DNA of 64,000 nt. Origin: Nocardia albiluteola. Lineage in GTDB: Bacteria; Actinomycetota; Actinomycetes; Mycobacteriales; Mycobacteriaceae. Position 1 is the stretch's first letter; every line of letters starts with the position of its first letter. Of this stretch, positions 26,782 to 36,045 are shown one piece after another. Under the pieces are notes generated by a model. That model was given only the letters and a program-made list of their open reading frames with translations, ran no database searches and was not told where the DNA came from. The DNA is taken from the NCBI RefSeq assembly GCF_018860155.1, contig NZ_JAHKNI010000020.1:1-64000 (forward strand), in the 5' to 3' direction. A program made the position numbers and the translations under genes.

Positions 26782-26830
26782 ATGCATCAAAGATAGAAGT
26801 CGCGTTACTCTGCGTCAATATGCATCAAAA
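26782..26830 (-). promoter_or_regulatory. Paired ATGCATCAAA boxes before the MpaB-like gene
   Basis: The 10-mer ATGCATCAAA occurs at 26782-26791 and 26820-26829, 38 bases apart and in the same orientation, in an AT-rich stretch unlike the surrounding DNA, 58 to 106 bases upstream of the MpaB-like start. It may be a regulator site or promoter region; no regulator gene is adjacent. Confidence 0.45.
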
Positions 26831-26967
26831 CTAGTGACATTGTTACATCGAGAGCGCGCGGCTCACCCGTACTCGGCAGCGAGTGTCCGGCCCCGACAGA
26901 CGCGGCCGATGTCGGGTACGCCCGCCCGCCGGCCCACACCCGCCCCCGATCAGCGCCGCCGGACCGC

Positions 26968-28179
26968 CTACACGGTGCGCAACCGGCGGACGATCCCCGA
27001 GAAGTCGGTGCGAACCATCGGACGCCCGGTCATCCACAGACTGCCGGGCACGCGGCGCGCGATTTCCGCCGTCGCCAGCGATATCGCCACGACACAGACA
27101 TACAGCACGGTCGTGCCCCAGAGCGTCCCCATGGTGGTGACCATGGGCACGACCCACGGAGCCATCAGCTGTAATGCCAAGGGGTGCAACAGAAATACGG
27201 CGAACGACCGATCCGACGCATACGTCACTGCCCGGACCGAGACGGAATCGGCCGTCCGTCGCGTGGCCCACCACCGTCCGACCGTGTACAGCGCCGCGAT
27301 CGTCAGCACATAGAACACGATCAGGTGCGGCATGAACACATCGTTGGCGACCTCGGGCGCCATGCCGCGCCCGACGGAGCGGAAATAGTCCCACTCCGAC
27401 ACCCCGGCGGACACCACCGCACCCAGGACGAACAGCGCACCGAACCGGCGCACCGCCCGGTCGACGAAGTCGAGGTGCCAGGCCGCCACGGCGCCGAGCA
27501 CGATATAGAACTGGTAGGCGAACACGATGACGTAGACGTGAGTCCACAGCGTTGCCGGGGCACCGCTCAGCGCCGGCGGATGCACGATCGCCCACTGGAT
27601 CGCCAGTTGCAGGGCGCCGCTGGCCGCGAGCACCCAGCGGTGCCGGCCTTCGGTCGCCCGCAGCAGCCGCACCAGCAGCGGAAACAGCAGATACACCTGC
27701 ATCGTGACCAGCAGGAAGTACATCTGGTACCAGGCCTCGCCGGTGACGATCTCGACGCCCAGCCGCCGAATCGACTGCCCGACGGTCTCGTGATACTGCT
27801 GCAGGACGATCGAATATCCCCAGTAGAACACCGACCAGACCAGGTACGGGATGCCGATCAGCGCGAATCGCCGCCGCCAGAACGCGCGCGCGGAGAACTG
27901 CCGGTGCCCGTACTGATAGACGAGGACGAATCCGGTCAGCGCGAAGAATGCCTCGCGGGTGAAGTGCAGCAGCGCCTCCACGCCGTTGGCGGTTACATTG
28001 CCCGGGGTGGCGCCGGTGATCACGTGCACCGCGATGACGCAGGCGAAGGTCAGGATGCGGAACAGATCGATCTGATACAGGTACGGTCGCTTGGCCTTTC
28101 GCGGCTGCGGCGGGTCCGCGGGCGGCTCGGCGAGGGTGACCGCCGCCGTCCCGATTGTCCGATTGTCCTGCGTCGTCAT
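26968..28179 (-). CDS. Acyltransferase 3 family membrane protein
   Basis: 403 residues with about ten membrane helices. It begins with YLYQIDLFRILTFACVIAVH, containing the conserved (R/L)-G/L-x-A/T-x-H start of the acyltransferase 3 fold, and has REAFFALTGFVLVYQY and a C-terminal FAVFLLHPLALQ. Members transfer acyl groups to sugars or lipids of the envelope. ATG 28179 is preferred over 28185 because GAGG lies six bases before it. There is no neighbouring polysaccharide gene, so the acceptor is unknown. Confidence 0.87.
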   Translation of the reverse strand: MTTQDNRTIGTAAVTLAEPPADPPQPRKAKRPYLYQIDLFRILTFACVIAVHVITGATPGNVTANGVEALLHFTREAFFALTGFVLVYQYGHRQFSARAFWRRRFALIGIPYLVWSVFYWGYSIVLQQYHETVGQSIRRLGVEIVTGEAWYQMYFLLVTMQVYLLFPLLVRLLRATEGRHRWVLAASGALQLAIQWAIVHPPALSGAPATLWTHVYVIVFAYQFYIVLGAVAAWHLDFVDRAVRRFGALFVLGAVVSAGVSEWDYFRSVGRGMAPEVANDVFMPHLIVFYVLTIAALYTVGRWWATRRTADSVSVRAVTYASDRSFAVFLLHPLALQLMAPWVVPMVTTMGTLWGTTVLYVCVVAISLATAEIARRVPGSLWMTGRPMVRTDFSGIVRRLRTV

Positions 28180-28384
28180 CCACATCCTCGTGTCGGCCCC
28201 GGATCATGGTTCCAAGCGATCCTGCGAAACTTCTCCACGAAATCTTCGAATCGACTGCACTATCGCGACATTCGTTCCCGACACGCATCGCCCCCCGGAC
28301 ATCGACCGTGTCGCACTACTCGCTCCGGCCGGGACATACTAGCGCTTCATCGGGCAAGCACCGCGCACCGCAGGGCCCGCCGTG

Positions 28385-28850
28385 TCATTCGTCCGAGGCC
28401 GACACGATCCGCGCACGCCGGGTGAGGGTCACTCCGATGCCGTCGGCGGCCGCGCGCACCGCCGCGGCGTGTGCCTCCGGGTGGAATCGGTGCGAGGGGC
28501 CCGCGACGCTGATCGCCGCGACCACCCGATCGGCCTCGCGGACGGGCGCGGCCACGCACACCAGTCCCGGTGTCGACTCCTCGAATTCGTAGGCGACCCC
28601 CTCGGTCGCGATGCGGCCGAGCTGCCTGCGCAATGTGCCCGGCTGCACCAGCGTGCGGGGCGTGTAGCTGTGCCGTCGAGGATGCCCAGGTGCACCGTCT
28701 CGTGGATGCGGCCGTTGAGTTCCTCGAGGAACGGGATCGCGACCTCGAGCAGGCTCCGCTCCACCGAGGCGCGCATCCCCAACTCGAACAGGTAGCCACC
28801 GAGCCGGTAGCCGGCCTCGGTCCGCTCGAGTCGACATCATGACCTCCGCG
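28385..28850 (-). pseudogene. IclR family regulator, frameshifted and truncated
   Basis: Two frames together spell an IclR effector domain. One gives AGYRLGGYLFELG, SVERSLLEVAIPFLEELNG and ETVHLGILDG; the other continues with SYTPRTLVQPGTLRRQLGRI, VAYEFEESTPGLVCVAAPV and ISVAGPSHRF to a normal end. The frame changes at about 28668-28675. Upstream, the winged-helix DNA-binding domain is absent and a stop falls in the expected frame, so the gene is dead. Confidence 0.82.
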
Positions 28851-28985
28851 GCGTCGAGATGATCGAGCCGGCCGACGGTCACCGCAACGGACTCACCCCA
28901 GCCGGGCATGTCGACGGCGTAGACGTGGAAGCGCTCGGCGTGCCCGGAGATGTTACAGCCCGGACCCGTGGTCGGCGGCGGCGCT
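28850..28985 (-). pseudogene. Possible alpha/beta-hydrolase relic joined to the IclR relic
   Basis: A short open stretch reads GPGCNISGHAERFHVYAVDM followed by PGWGES, resembling the region after the oxyanion strand of alpha/beta-hydrolases. It runs directly into the IclR relic and has no start region or catalytic triad. The match is short and rests on memory of the family. Confidence 0.4.
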
Positions 28986-28997
28986 ACGTGCTGAGCG

Positions 28998-30086
28998 TCA
29001 GTTGTGTGCGGCCGCCACGACGATCGGCGCCACCCGCTCGGCTTGCCCGCACGAGTCGAACGGGGGCGAGGTCGGGCTCTGGAATGTATCCGGTACCGGG
29101 TCCGACCCGGTTCCCTTCCTGGCGAAACTCAGGGTGATGTCGATGAGGTGGGCGTCGCCGGTTCCGTGACTCGACTCCGGTCTGTAGCTCAGGCTCACCA
29201 AGCAGCCGCCGTTGTACTGCCGGGCCTCCACACCGGACAGTCCGGCTACCGTCACCCAGCGCTGGTCTCGCGCTTGTGCCGGGTCCGGGCTCATCGGGTT
29301 GTTCCGGGTGAACCGCAACTCCACCACCACGTCGGTCCGGGACGCGTCGTCGGTGAGCCCGCTGGTGCACAAGTAGGGCCCGATCCAATTTTTCGAACCG
29401 GCGTGCCAGGCGCCGGGTAGTGCGCGCGCGACCTGATCGACCGTGCGGCAGGGGTTCTTGCCGAACAGGCTCGGTTGTCCGAGTGTCGGTGCGACCGGGG
29501 CGAGTCGGTCGAGTGCGGGTCGCATCGCCAGGATCATGGCTTTCGCTGCGACACAGGCATGCTGCGGACTCGCGGTGGGTACCTGCCCGGGCGGGGTGTA
29601 CAGCGTGGTGTGGAGTTCGTAGCCGAAATCCTCGAGCGCGGAGGGATAGTACGAATCGCAGCGGTCGTACACGGTGCCGTCCCTGCCGGCCGTACGCTCG
29701 GGATCATCGAGGTGAATGCCGTTTTCGTCGATTCCCGTGCTGGGACCGCCGCCGAGCGTGATGTGAAATTCCGCACTGGGTTTGTCGCCGGTCAGGGCCT
29801 CCAGGGTGCACTGATCCAGATCGTTCCCCGGTACCGATACGGCTTTCACCTGCGGCCCATACTGTTTGGCCGTGTCGAGGTCGAACACCGAGCAGGGGTC
29901 GACCGCACGCAGCTTTGTCATGAGCTCGGCCGCGTTCGTGGGCTTGGCCGGCTCCATCGGCGTGGCGGTGCCGGCGATGGGGTGCGATCCCGCCGAACAG
30001 CCCGCGAGTGCACCGATGGTCAGCAATATCCCCACCGTGTGTGCGGCTCGCCGAAATGCCGTGCCGCGCATGGATTGCCGCCGCAT
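28998..30086 (-). CDS. DUF3558-type lipoprotein
   Basis: 362 residues. A lipoprotein signal ends in LTIGALAGC with the lipidated Cys at about residue 30. The mature part has two DUF3558-like halves, starting near VDPCSVFDLDTAKQYG and KNPCRTVDQVARALPG, with paired cysteines later in each. DUF3558 proteins are exported actinobacterial proteins of unknown function. The gene is divergent from a kinase whose outer domain is also DUF3558, so the two may share a ligand or pathway. The start is ATG 30086, with GGGGAA upstream. Confidence 0.86.
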   Translation of the reverse strand: MRRQSMRGTAFRRAAHTVGILLTIGALAGCSAGSHPIAGTATPMEPAKPTNAAELMTKLRAVDPCSVFDLDTAKQYGPQVKAVSVPGNDLDQCTLEALTGDKPSAEFHITLGGGPSTGIDENGIHLDDPERTAGRDGTVYDRCDSYYPSALEDFGYELHTTLYTPPGQVPTASPQHACVAAKAMILAMRPALDRLAPVAPTLGQPSLFGKNPCRTVDQVARALPGAWHAGSKNWIGPYLCTSGLTDDASRTDVVVELRFTRNNPMSPDPAQARDQRWVTVAGLSGVEARQYNGGCLVSLSYRPESSHGTGDAHLIDITLSFARKGTGSDPVPDTFQSPTSPPFDSCGQAERVAPIVVAAAHN

Positions 30087-30322
30087 GAGTTTCCCCGTCC
30101 CGGTTACGCTCGCCGAGGCGCCTGCCGACGGTCCCCCCGCATGATCGACAACATCGTAGACCGATACGCGCGAGCTTCGCCCGGCCGGGCGGTACGGGAA
30201 TCGCGCAACTCCAGTATCGTGTTCGCGTTCGCAAGGGCGGGAGGCATTCCCGGGCGGGGGTAGCCACGGCTGCAGGCGTCAGGGTCCGGATGCCAAGGGT
30301 GCAAGCATGATTGGATTACTCG

Positions 30323-31783
30323 ATGTTGAACGAGGGTGATGTCTTCGCGGGCTACACCATTCGGGGTGTGCTGGGCCGCGGCGGCATGGGTTCGGTGTAT
30401 CTGGCCCAGCACCCGCGACTGCCGCGTTTGGTCGCACTCAAGCTGTTGAATCGGGAACTGTTCGCCGACGACGAGATGCGCGCCCGCTTCGAACGCGAAG
30501 CCGATGTTGTTGCCAACCTCGATCATCCGGGCATCGTCACGGTCTTCGACCGCGGTGTCGAGGCCGGGCAGCCGTGGATTTCCATGCCGTACATCGAGGG
30601 TGTCGACGCCGCGTCGGTCGACCCGGTCGGCTACCCGCCGCAGCGTGCGGTGCAGATCATCGGGCACATCGCGGCCGCGCTCGACTACGCCCACGCGAAG
30701 GGTGTCCTGCACCGGGACGTCAAACCGGCGAACATCCTACTGGCCAACGCGGCCGGGGGCGAGCGGGTATTCCTCACCGATTTCGGCATCGCCCGGCTCC
30801 GCGACGACGCCAGTCACCTGACGCAGACCGGTTCGGTCAACGCGACGATCACTTTTGCCTCGCCCGAGCAGCTGTCCGGCATCGCCCTCGACGGACGCGC
30901 GGATCAGTATTCGCTGGCCTGCACGCTGTTCTGGTTGCTCACCGGCCGGACGCCGTTCCAGTCGACGAATACCGCTGCGGTCATCGCGGGTCACCTGCAG
31001 CAGCCGCCGCCACCGATCCGCGCGATCCGCCCGGACCTGCCGCCCGCACTCGAGTCGGTACTCGCGCGAGGACTGGCCAAACGGCCCGAGGAACGTTTCG
31101 CGTCGTGTACGGAGTTCGCGACGGCCGCATGGCACGCACTGACCGTCCCGAATTTTGCCGCGAGCAGACCCGTGGACCCAGCCATCGGAGCCGGCGCGCA
31201 ATCAGTGCGTTCCGCCTCGCGCAAGCGGGTCGTCATAGGTGTCTGCACGGGACTGGTGATCGCGCTAGCGGTTGGAATCGGAGTTACTGTCACAGTATTC
31301 GCGAGTTCGGGCCCGTCGAAGTCAGCGGTGAGCACGTCGAGCGCCGCACCGACGTCGGCCGCCAACGTCGCCTGGAACCCGTGTTCCATATCCGATACCG
31401 ATGCGCGGGCAGCCGGACTGAATCCGGAGAAGAAGACGCCCGACGTCGGCGCGGACAAAAAGGGCGGAAAGACCACCTGCACCTGGCTGAGTGACGACTG
31501 GTACATGCTGGAGATCGACTCCATCGCCGGTCATACGTTTCCCGAGTCCTTCGATCTCGAAAACCTGCTGAACCCGCAGAACGTGACCGTCGGCGGACGC
31601 CCCGCCGTACTCTTCCATCGCACCAACGACCCGGATTACTGCACGATCGGATTCGATATACCCGACAACCCCATCTATTTCGGCGCCGCGGCCAAGCTCT
31701 CTACCGATCACAAGGGGGATATCTGTGCCGAAGCCACGCGGATGGCGAGTGTGCTGGTGAAGGATCTTCCGGCAGCGAAGTAA
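30323..31783 (+). CDS. Receptor Ser/Thr protein kinase with DUF3558 outer domain
   Basis: 486 residues. The kinase domain (residues ~10-270) has GRGGMGSVYLAQ, Lys40, HRDVKPANILL with Asp132 and DFG at about 153. One membrane helix follows (VVIGVCTGLVIALAVGIGVT, ~305-327), then a Ser/Ala spacer and an extracellular DUF3558 domain with WNPCSISDTDARAAGLNP and cysteines in CTW, YC and IC. PknB-type kinases usually carry PASTA or beta-propeller sensors, so DUF3558 is unusual here. ATG 30323 was chosen; a TTG at 30311 is in frame. Divergent from the DUF3558 lipoprotein. Confidence 0.88.
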   Translation: MLNEGDVFAGYTIRGVLGRGGMGSVYLAQHPRLPRLVALKLLNRELFADDEMRARFEREADVVANLDHPGIVTVFDRGVEAGQPWISMPYIEGVDAASVDPVGYPPQRAVQIIGHIAAALDYAHAKGVLHRDVKPANILLANAAGGERVFLTDFGIARLRDDASHLTQTGSVNATITFASPEQLSGIALDGRADQYSLACTLFWLLTGRTPFQSTNTAAVIAGHLQQPPPPIRAIRPDLPPALESVLARGLAKRPEERFASCTEFATAAWHALTVPNFAASRPVDPAIGAGAQSVRSASRKRVVIGVCTGLVIALAVGIGVTVTVFASSGPSKSAVSTSSAAPTSAANVAWNPCSISDTDARAAGLNPEKKTPDVGADKKGGKTTCTWLSDDWYMLEIDSIAGHTFPESFDLENLLNPQNVTVGGRPAVLFHRTNDPDYCTIGFDIPDNPIYFGAAAKLSTDHKGDICAEATRMASVLVKDLPAAK

Positions 31784-31963
31784 TCGTGGTTGCCGGGCAG
31801 CCCCGCCGACCGCCGGCCCCGCAACTCCTCCGTTCAGCCTGTCCGCCGGACGCGAACCTCTGACGGGCCGCCGCGATCTGGAACGCGGCCGAGTCGAAGC
31901 TTGATGCGTCGTGAGGTGTTGACCCACTTCGTCTCTCTATGCAGTCCGCATGGGAACACCGAC

Positions 31964-32007
31964 GGCCTGCCTCGCAGTGAGCGACGAAAGTATTTGCGAG
32001 GCAGGCC
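31964..32007. terminator. Long perfect inverted repeat, probable terminator
   Basis: GGCCTGCCTCGCA pairs perfectly with TGCGAGGCAGGCC across an 18-base loop. It is in the 370-base gap between the converging kinase and UbiD genes, and nothing else is visible in that gap. There is no U tract; its position fits a bidirectional terminator. Confidence 0.7.
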
Positions 32008-32154
32008 GATCAGCGATCGCCGGCACCAGGTCGGACTGCTGGCGGAGCAGCCCTTGCACCGACGATGTCAGCCCGGGCCAGCCGCGAGGTGACCACCGAA
32101 AACCCCGGCACCGCAACATTGCTCGCCGAGCGCCTGAACAGGCCTGCCGCTTCC

Positions 32155-33642
32155 TCAGCGGTACCCGTACTTCTGCCAGTTGGACAGCACGCGCTGCTGG
32201 ATCTCGACGGGCCAGCCGTGTGCGAAGTCGCCTTTCACCGGGCGGCCGCCCTCCGGATACAGGTCGGCAAGCAGGCAGTTGAAGATAACCTTGCCCGCCA
32301 TGAAGGTGCGCTTTTCCTCCTCGTCCAGATAGATCGGCAGATCGTCGCTGAGCCGGTGCCGGTAGTGGAACTCGCCACGGTCGGGATGCGAGCGGGTGGC
32401 GAACGCCCAGACCACCTCGTTGATATTGGTGATGTCCACGTCGTCCTCGACCACCAGGATCTTCGGCGCGTTCACCGATGCCTTGCCGGTGAAGGCGACC
32501 TCGGCTATCCGATCGATGAGCTCACCGGCCGAGATGCCCAGCGTCTCGTGCCAATCGCTGCGCACCGACAGAGTAAGCCAGTGCATCGCCGCCTCGGGGG
32601 TGTGCCAGGCTGACGCGATCGGCAGCCCGGCCTCCCGCAGCTGGTAGAGGAGCTCCGCGCCGTGCATGGTGGCCGTGCAGGTGTGGTCCTCCTCGACCGG
32701 CGGCCCTGCGGCGACCACGGGCAGGATGGCGCCGTCGCGATAGGTGATGGCGGTGACGTCGAATCGCGCCTTGGGTGAGGCGACGGTCGCGTTGTAGCCG
32801 GGGAATTCGTTGAACGGCCCCTCCATCACCGTCTCCTCGAGCGCCACATAGCCCTCGATCACGATCTCCGCGGTGGCCGGCACCAGCAGGTCGACGGTTT
32901 CGGCACGCACCACCTCGATGCCCTCGCCGAAATAGGCGCCGATGTAATCGCATTCGGAGACGTTCTCCGGCAACGGCATGCCGCCCACGAACGGCAGCCC
33001 GGGTTCGACGCCCAGCGCCAGCGCGATCGGCATCGGTTTGCCGAGCTCGGCCCACCTGGACCGGACGATGCCCAGGTGCTGCACCGGAGCGATCAAGGCG
33101 GCCAGCGTCTTCGGGTCGTGGATCATCATGCGGTTGACCGACCAGTTCGTCCACGAACCATCCGGGGTCTGGGCGATGTTGATGCCCCAGGTCTCGATAT
33201 ATCGGCCGCCGTCGTTACCGTGGATGCGCGGAACCGGGAACGCGGTCAGATCCACGTCGTCGCCGAGCCGGATGTTCTGCTTGCAGGGTGCCGTGTCGCG
33301 CGGCACCTCCACCGGCGGGATGCCCGGCTTGCTCCGGGCGGCGACCAGCGCCTCCATCAGCTCCTGGCCGTGCGCCCTGGCGGGCAGCCCGAGCGCCATG
33401 GTGATCCGGGCCAGCTGATGCTCGGGGCCGCTGAACGCCCCGGGCGCGCCCAGCACCCGGAATCCGCTGTCGCCATATCCGGTGACGTTGGTGAAAAGCG
33501 GTGCCGGGGCCCGCAGATCATAGGATCGCCGGATGACCGCACCGATCTCGAGGTCCCAGTCGACCTCGTGGTCGATGGTCTGCAACTCGCCGATCCGTTC
33601 CAGTTCGGCGAGAAAATCTCGCAGGCTCTTCAGATGCTTCAC
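32155..33642 (-). CDS. UbiD family decarboxylase
   Basis: 495 residues of the UbiD fold, which uses prenylated FMN to (de)carboxylate aromatic or unsaturated acids. Visible: SVNRMMIHDPKTLAALIAPV near the cofactor site, EGPFNEFPGYNA with the catalytic Glu region, and EDDVDITNINEVVWAFATR with acidic metal-binding residues. A GTG start follows AAAGGAGA. It lies 12 bases downstream of the UbiX-type gene, so cofactor synthesis and enzyme are co-expressed. It resembles catabolic vanillate/4-hydroxybenzoate decarboxylases more than ubiquinone-pathway UbiD, since actinobacteria use menaquinone. Confidence 0.92.
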   Translation of the reverse strand: MKHLKSLRDFLAELERIGELQTIDHEVDWDLEIGAVIRRSYDLRAPAPLFTNVTGYGDSGFRVLGAPGAFSGPEHQLARITMALGLPARAHGQELMEALVAARSKPGIPPVEVPRDTAPCKQNIRLGDDVDLTAFPVPRIHGNDGGRYIETWGINIAQTPDGSWTNWSVNRMMIHDPKTLAALIAPVQHLGIVRSRWAELGKPMPIALALGVEPGLPFVGGMPLPENVSECDYIGAYFGEGIEVVRAETVDLLVPATAEIVIEGYVALEETVMEGPFNEFPGYNATVASPKARFDVTAITYRDGAILPVVAAGPPVEEDHTCTATMHGAELLYQLREAGLPIASAWHTPEAAMHWLTLSVRSDWHETLGISAGELIDRIAEVAFTGKASVNAPKILVVEDDVDITNINEVVWAFATRSHPDRGEFHYRHRLSDDLPIYLDEEEKRTFMAGKVIFNCLLADLYPEGGRPVKGDFAHGWPVEIQQRVLSNWQKYGYR

Positions 33643-33654
33643 AGCTGTTCTCCT

Positions 33655-34248
33655 TTAGTCGATCGAGTCCTCGCCCCAGCGGGCCAGGTCCGGTATGTCG
33701 ATGCCCAGCAGATCGAGGGCGCGACCCACGGTGTGGTCGACCAGTTCCTCGATGCTGCCGGGTCGCAGGTAGAACGCGGGCACCGGTGGCATCACGACGC
33801 CACCCATCTCGGTGACCGCGGTCATCGCCCGCAAATGCCCAAGGGTGAGCGGGGTTTCGCGTACCAGCAGCACCAGCCGGCGGCGCTCCTTGAGCGTCAC
33901 GTCCGCCGCCCGGGTGAGCAGGTTGTCGCCGTTGCAGTAGGCGATCGCCGACAGCGTGCGAATCGAGCACGGCGCCACCAGCATTCCCGCCGTCCGGAAC
34001 GAACCCGACGCGATGGCCGCCCCGATGTCGGCCGGCCGGTACACCACGTCCGCCATCGCCGCCAGATCCCTTGCGGACAGTTCCGTCTCGTAGGCGCGGG
34101 TCTGCTGCCCGGCCGGCGTCACCACCAGATGGGTCTGCACCCCGGCCTTGCGCGCCAACTCCAGCGCGCGAATCCCATAGGCGATCCCGGTCGCCCCACT
34201 GATTCCGATCACCAGCCGTGGTGGCTGTCCGGCCCTTGTTTCCGACAC
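33655..34248 (-). CDS. UbiX family flavin prenyltransferase
   Basis: 197 residues. LVIGISGATGIAYGIRALEL at the start, VVTPAGQQT in the middle, SGSFRTAGMLVAPCSIRTLS (the FMN and Ser/Cys site) and LVLLVRETPLTLGHLRAMT mark the UbiX family. It attaches a dimethylallyl group to FMN to make the cofactor used by UbiD. It is first in the two-gene unit and is divergent from an araC-family gene 117 bases away, a probable regulator. Confidence 0.92.
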   Translation of the reverse strand: MSETRAGQPPRLVIGISGATGIAYGIRALELARKAGVQTHLVVTPAGQQTRAYETELSARDLAAMADVVYRPADIGAAIASGSFRTAGMLVAPCSIRTLSAIAYCNGDNLLTRAADVTLKERRRLVLLVRETPLTLGHLRAMTAVTEMGGVVMPPVPAFYLRPGSIEELVDHTVGRALDLLGIDIPDLARWGEDSID

Positions 34249-34365
34249 CGCTCCAGCGTCGCTGTGCGGGCGCGACGGCGCATAGGACCGTTCACGCCGG
34301 GCGGGGAACCGAACATGTCATGTATTGGTGGGCGGACTGTCGGTGGAACTTCCTAGGATGGTCCG

Positions 34366-35547
34366 GTGGACCCCGCTTACAGTGCAATACTCGCCCGCTG
34401 CGTGCTGGAAACGGCAGGCCAGGGCGTCGACAACCGGCTGCTGCTGCGCGAGGCCGCGCTACCGGAGACGGTATTGACCAGCGAGCACGGCATGATCTCC
34501 AGCCGGGGCTATCTGCGGCTGTGGGAATGCACCGAGCACCACCAGGACGCGTCGGAGGTCGGGCTGCGCATCGCCGACACCTATCGGATCGGCCGGTTCG
34601 GCATCTACGACTATCTGTTCGCCACCGCACCCACGGTGGCCGCGGGGCTGGCGGCGGTCCGGCCACACGGCGGCAGCATGACCACCAACCACATCTACGA
34701 CGTGAACGAAGGCGGTGACGGTGACGGTGACGAGCGGACCACGGTGCTCCAGCTGGTCGAGGGCGAGGGCAGAGGCGCCCACCTGACCGTGCAGGCCGCC
34801 TATGCCAGCACCCTGGCCCGGATCCGGCACACCAGCGGCGAGCCTGTGACGCCGATCCGAATCACCTTGCGCGAGAATCCGCCTCGCCGCCTGCGCGCCT
34901 ACCGCGAGGCGTTGGGGAGCACCCGGATCGAATTCGGCGCCCCGGTGGACAGCATGACCTTCCGGACGCGCGATCTGGCGCTGCCGCTGCGTACCGCCGA
35001 CCCGGTGCTCGCGGAAATCCTGCGCCGGCATGCTGATTCGCTGTCCACCCCGATCCTGGACGACGTGCCCTGGACAGAGCGAGTGCAGCGCTGCCTGGCC
35101 GAGGCGCTGCAGACGGGTGACGCGTCGCTCGGTACGGTGGCGCGTTGCCTGCTGGTGAGCCCCCGTACCTTGCAGCGCCGGCTGGCCGAATCGGGCACCA
35201 GCTGGCGACAAGAACTGGATCGAGCGCGCTGCGCCGCCACCGAGCAGTCGGCTGCCACCGCGCCCAGCAGTGCGGCACTTGCCCGCCGAGTCGGGTACTC
35301 CGATGCCCGGGCCCTGCGCCGCGCGCGACGACGGTGGCAGGACGTCCCCCGCGCGGACGGAATGCGTGCGGTGATAGCGGCAAAAGATCAGATGGACAGC
35401 ATCGCCATGACGAAGACGGTGATCGCCGCCGCTCCGCACGCAGCGGCCGCCATCGACCCTCCGGCGCTAACTTCAGTTTCAAGCTCCGGGGTTGTGGCCT
35501 GCGCCGGTGACGTACCTCGGTCGATCGTGAATGATGCCCTTGGTTGA
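34366..35547 (+). CDS. AraC family transcriptional regulator
   Basis: 393 residues: an N-terminal Arabinose_bd-like domain (LLLREAALPETVLTSEHGMI, then VGLRIADTYRIGRFGIYDYL) and a C-terminal helix-turn-helix (LGTVARCLLVSPRTLQRRLA, then SAALARRVGYSDARALRRARR). The last ~55 residues have no family match and may reflect frame loss near the end. There is no ribosome site, but TAGGAT ends six bases before the GTG, fitting a leaderless transcript. Its divergence from the UbiX/UbiD pair suggests it controls them. Confidence 0.87.
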   Translation: MDPAYSAILARCVLETAGQGVDNRLLLREAALPETVLTSEHGMISSRGYLRLWECTEHHQDASEVGLRIADTYRIGRFGIYDYLFATAPTVAAGLAAVRPHGGSMTTNHIYDVNEGGDGDGDERTTVLQLVEGEGRGAHLTVQAAYASTLARIRHTSGEPVTPIRITLRENPPRRLRAYREALGSTRIEFGAPVDSMTFRTRDLALPLRTADPVLAEILRRHADSLSTPILDDVPWTERVQRCLAEALQTGDASLGTVARCLLVSPRTLQRRLAESGTSWRQELDRARCAATEQSAATAPSSAALARRVGYSDARALRRARRRWQDVPRADGMRAVIAAKDQMDSIAMTKTVIAAAPHAAAAIDPPALTSVSSSGVVACAGDVPRSIVNDALG

Positions 35548-35579
35548 TCATGTCCTCTTGCGACAGAAGGACTTTCGAG

Positions 35580-36032
35580 ACCAAACGAAGGGCACGCTCT
35601 ACGGCCCGGCCGCGGCGAGATCATGGAATCGATTGCACCCCAGGTTGACGCACCGCTCGTCCTGGGTCGCCGAGCTGGGGCAGCTGCCGGCCATCGAGGG
35701 CACCGCGATCCGCTCGACATCGCACGATTGCCCTCCGGGCGATACCGAAACCGGTGTGGTTGTGGCACTCGGTCGTCGACCTCGCCGCCGACCCGAGACG
35801 ACGGCGGGAGAAACCCGCTGCCCCGCAACGACTTACACCCGCCCGCGTCCGACGAGGGTTTCGGCACCTCCGCGGAAACATCACCTGTCCCGCCGGTGGA
35901 CCGAAACCCTCACGACCCGGACCGGGCAGACCACCCGGTCGCCGAAACCAGCAACCCCCTACGACGTGCACATCAAGACCCCCCAGCAAACCAGCAAGCA
36001 TCGAAACCCGCCGGGCCGCGACCACGCCGTAG
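35580..36032 (+). pseudogene. Transposase remnant, frameshifted
   Basis: Three plus-strand frames in turn read like one actinobacterial transposase: KGTLYGPAAARSWNRLHPRL and GQLPAIEGTAIR in the first, LDIARLPSGR in the second, then PKPVWLWHSVVDLAADP, REKPAAPQRLTPARVRRGF and AGGPKPSRPGPGRPPG in the third, ending at 36032. The catalytic core is lost and no terminal inverted repeats or target duplication are visible. This relic fills the gap between the araC gene and the SDR gene. Confidence 0.78.
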
Positions 36033-36045
36033 AGCAAAACTCCGG

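Noticed and set aside
32155..34248. Ubiquinone biosynthesis role for the UbiD/UbiX pair
   Set aside because: Actinobacteria of this group use menaquinone, and the pair is divergent from an AraC regulator as in catabolic decarboxylase loci.
35469..35482. Sixth copy of the TetR palindrome in the AraC gene tail
   Set aside because: Only the left arm (TTGAAACTGA on the minus strand) matches; the right arm is lost, and it lies inside a coding frame rather than before a gene of the locus.
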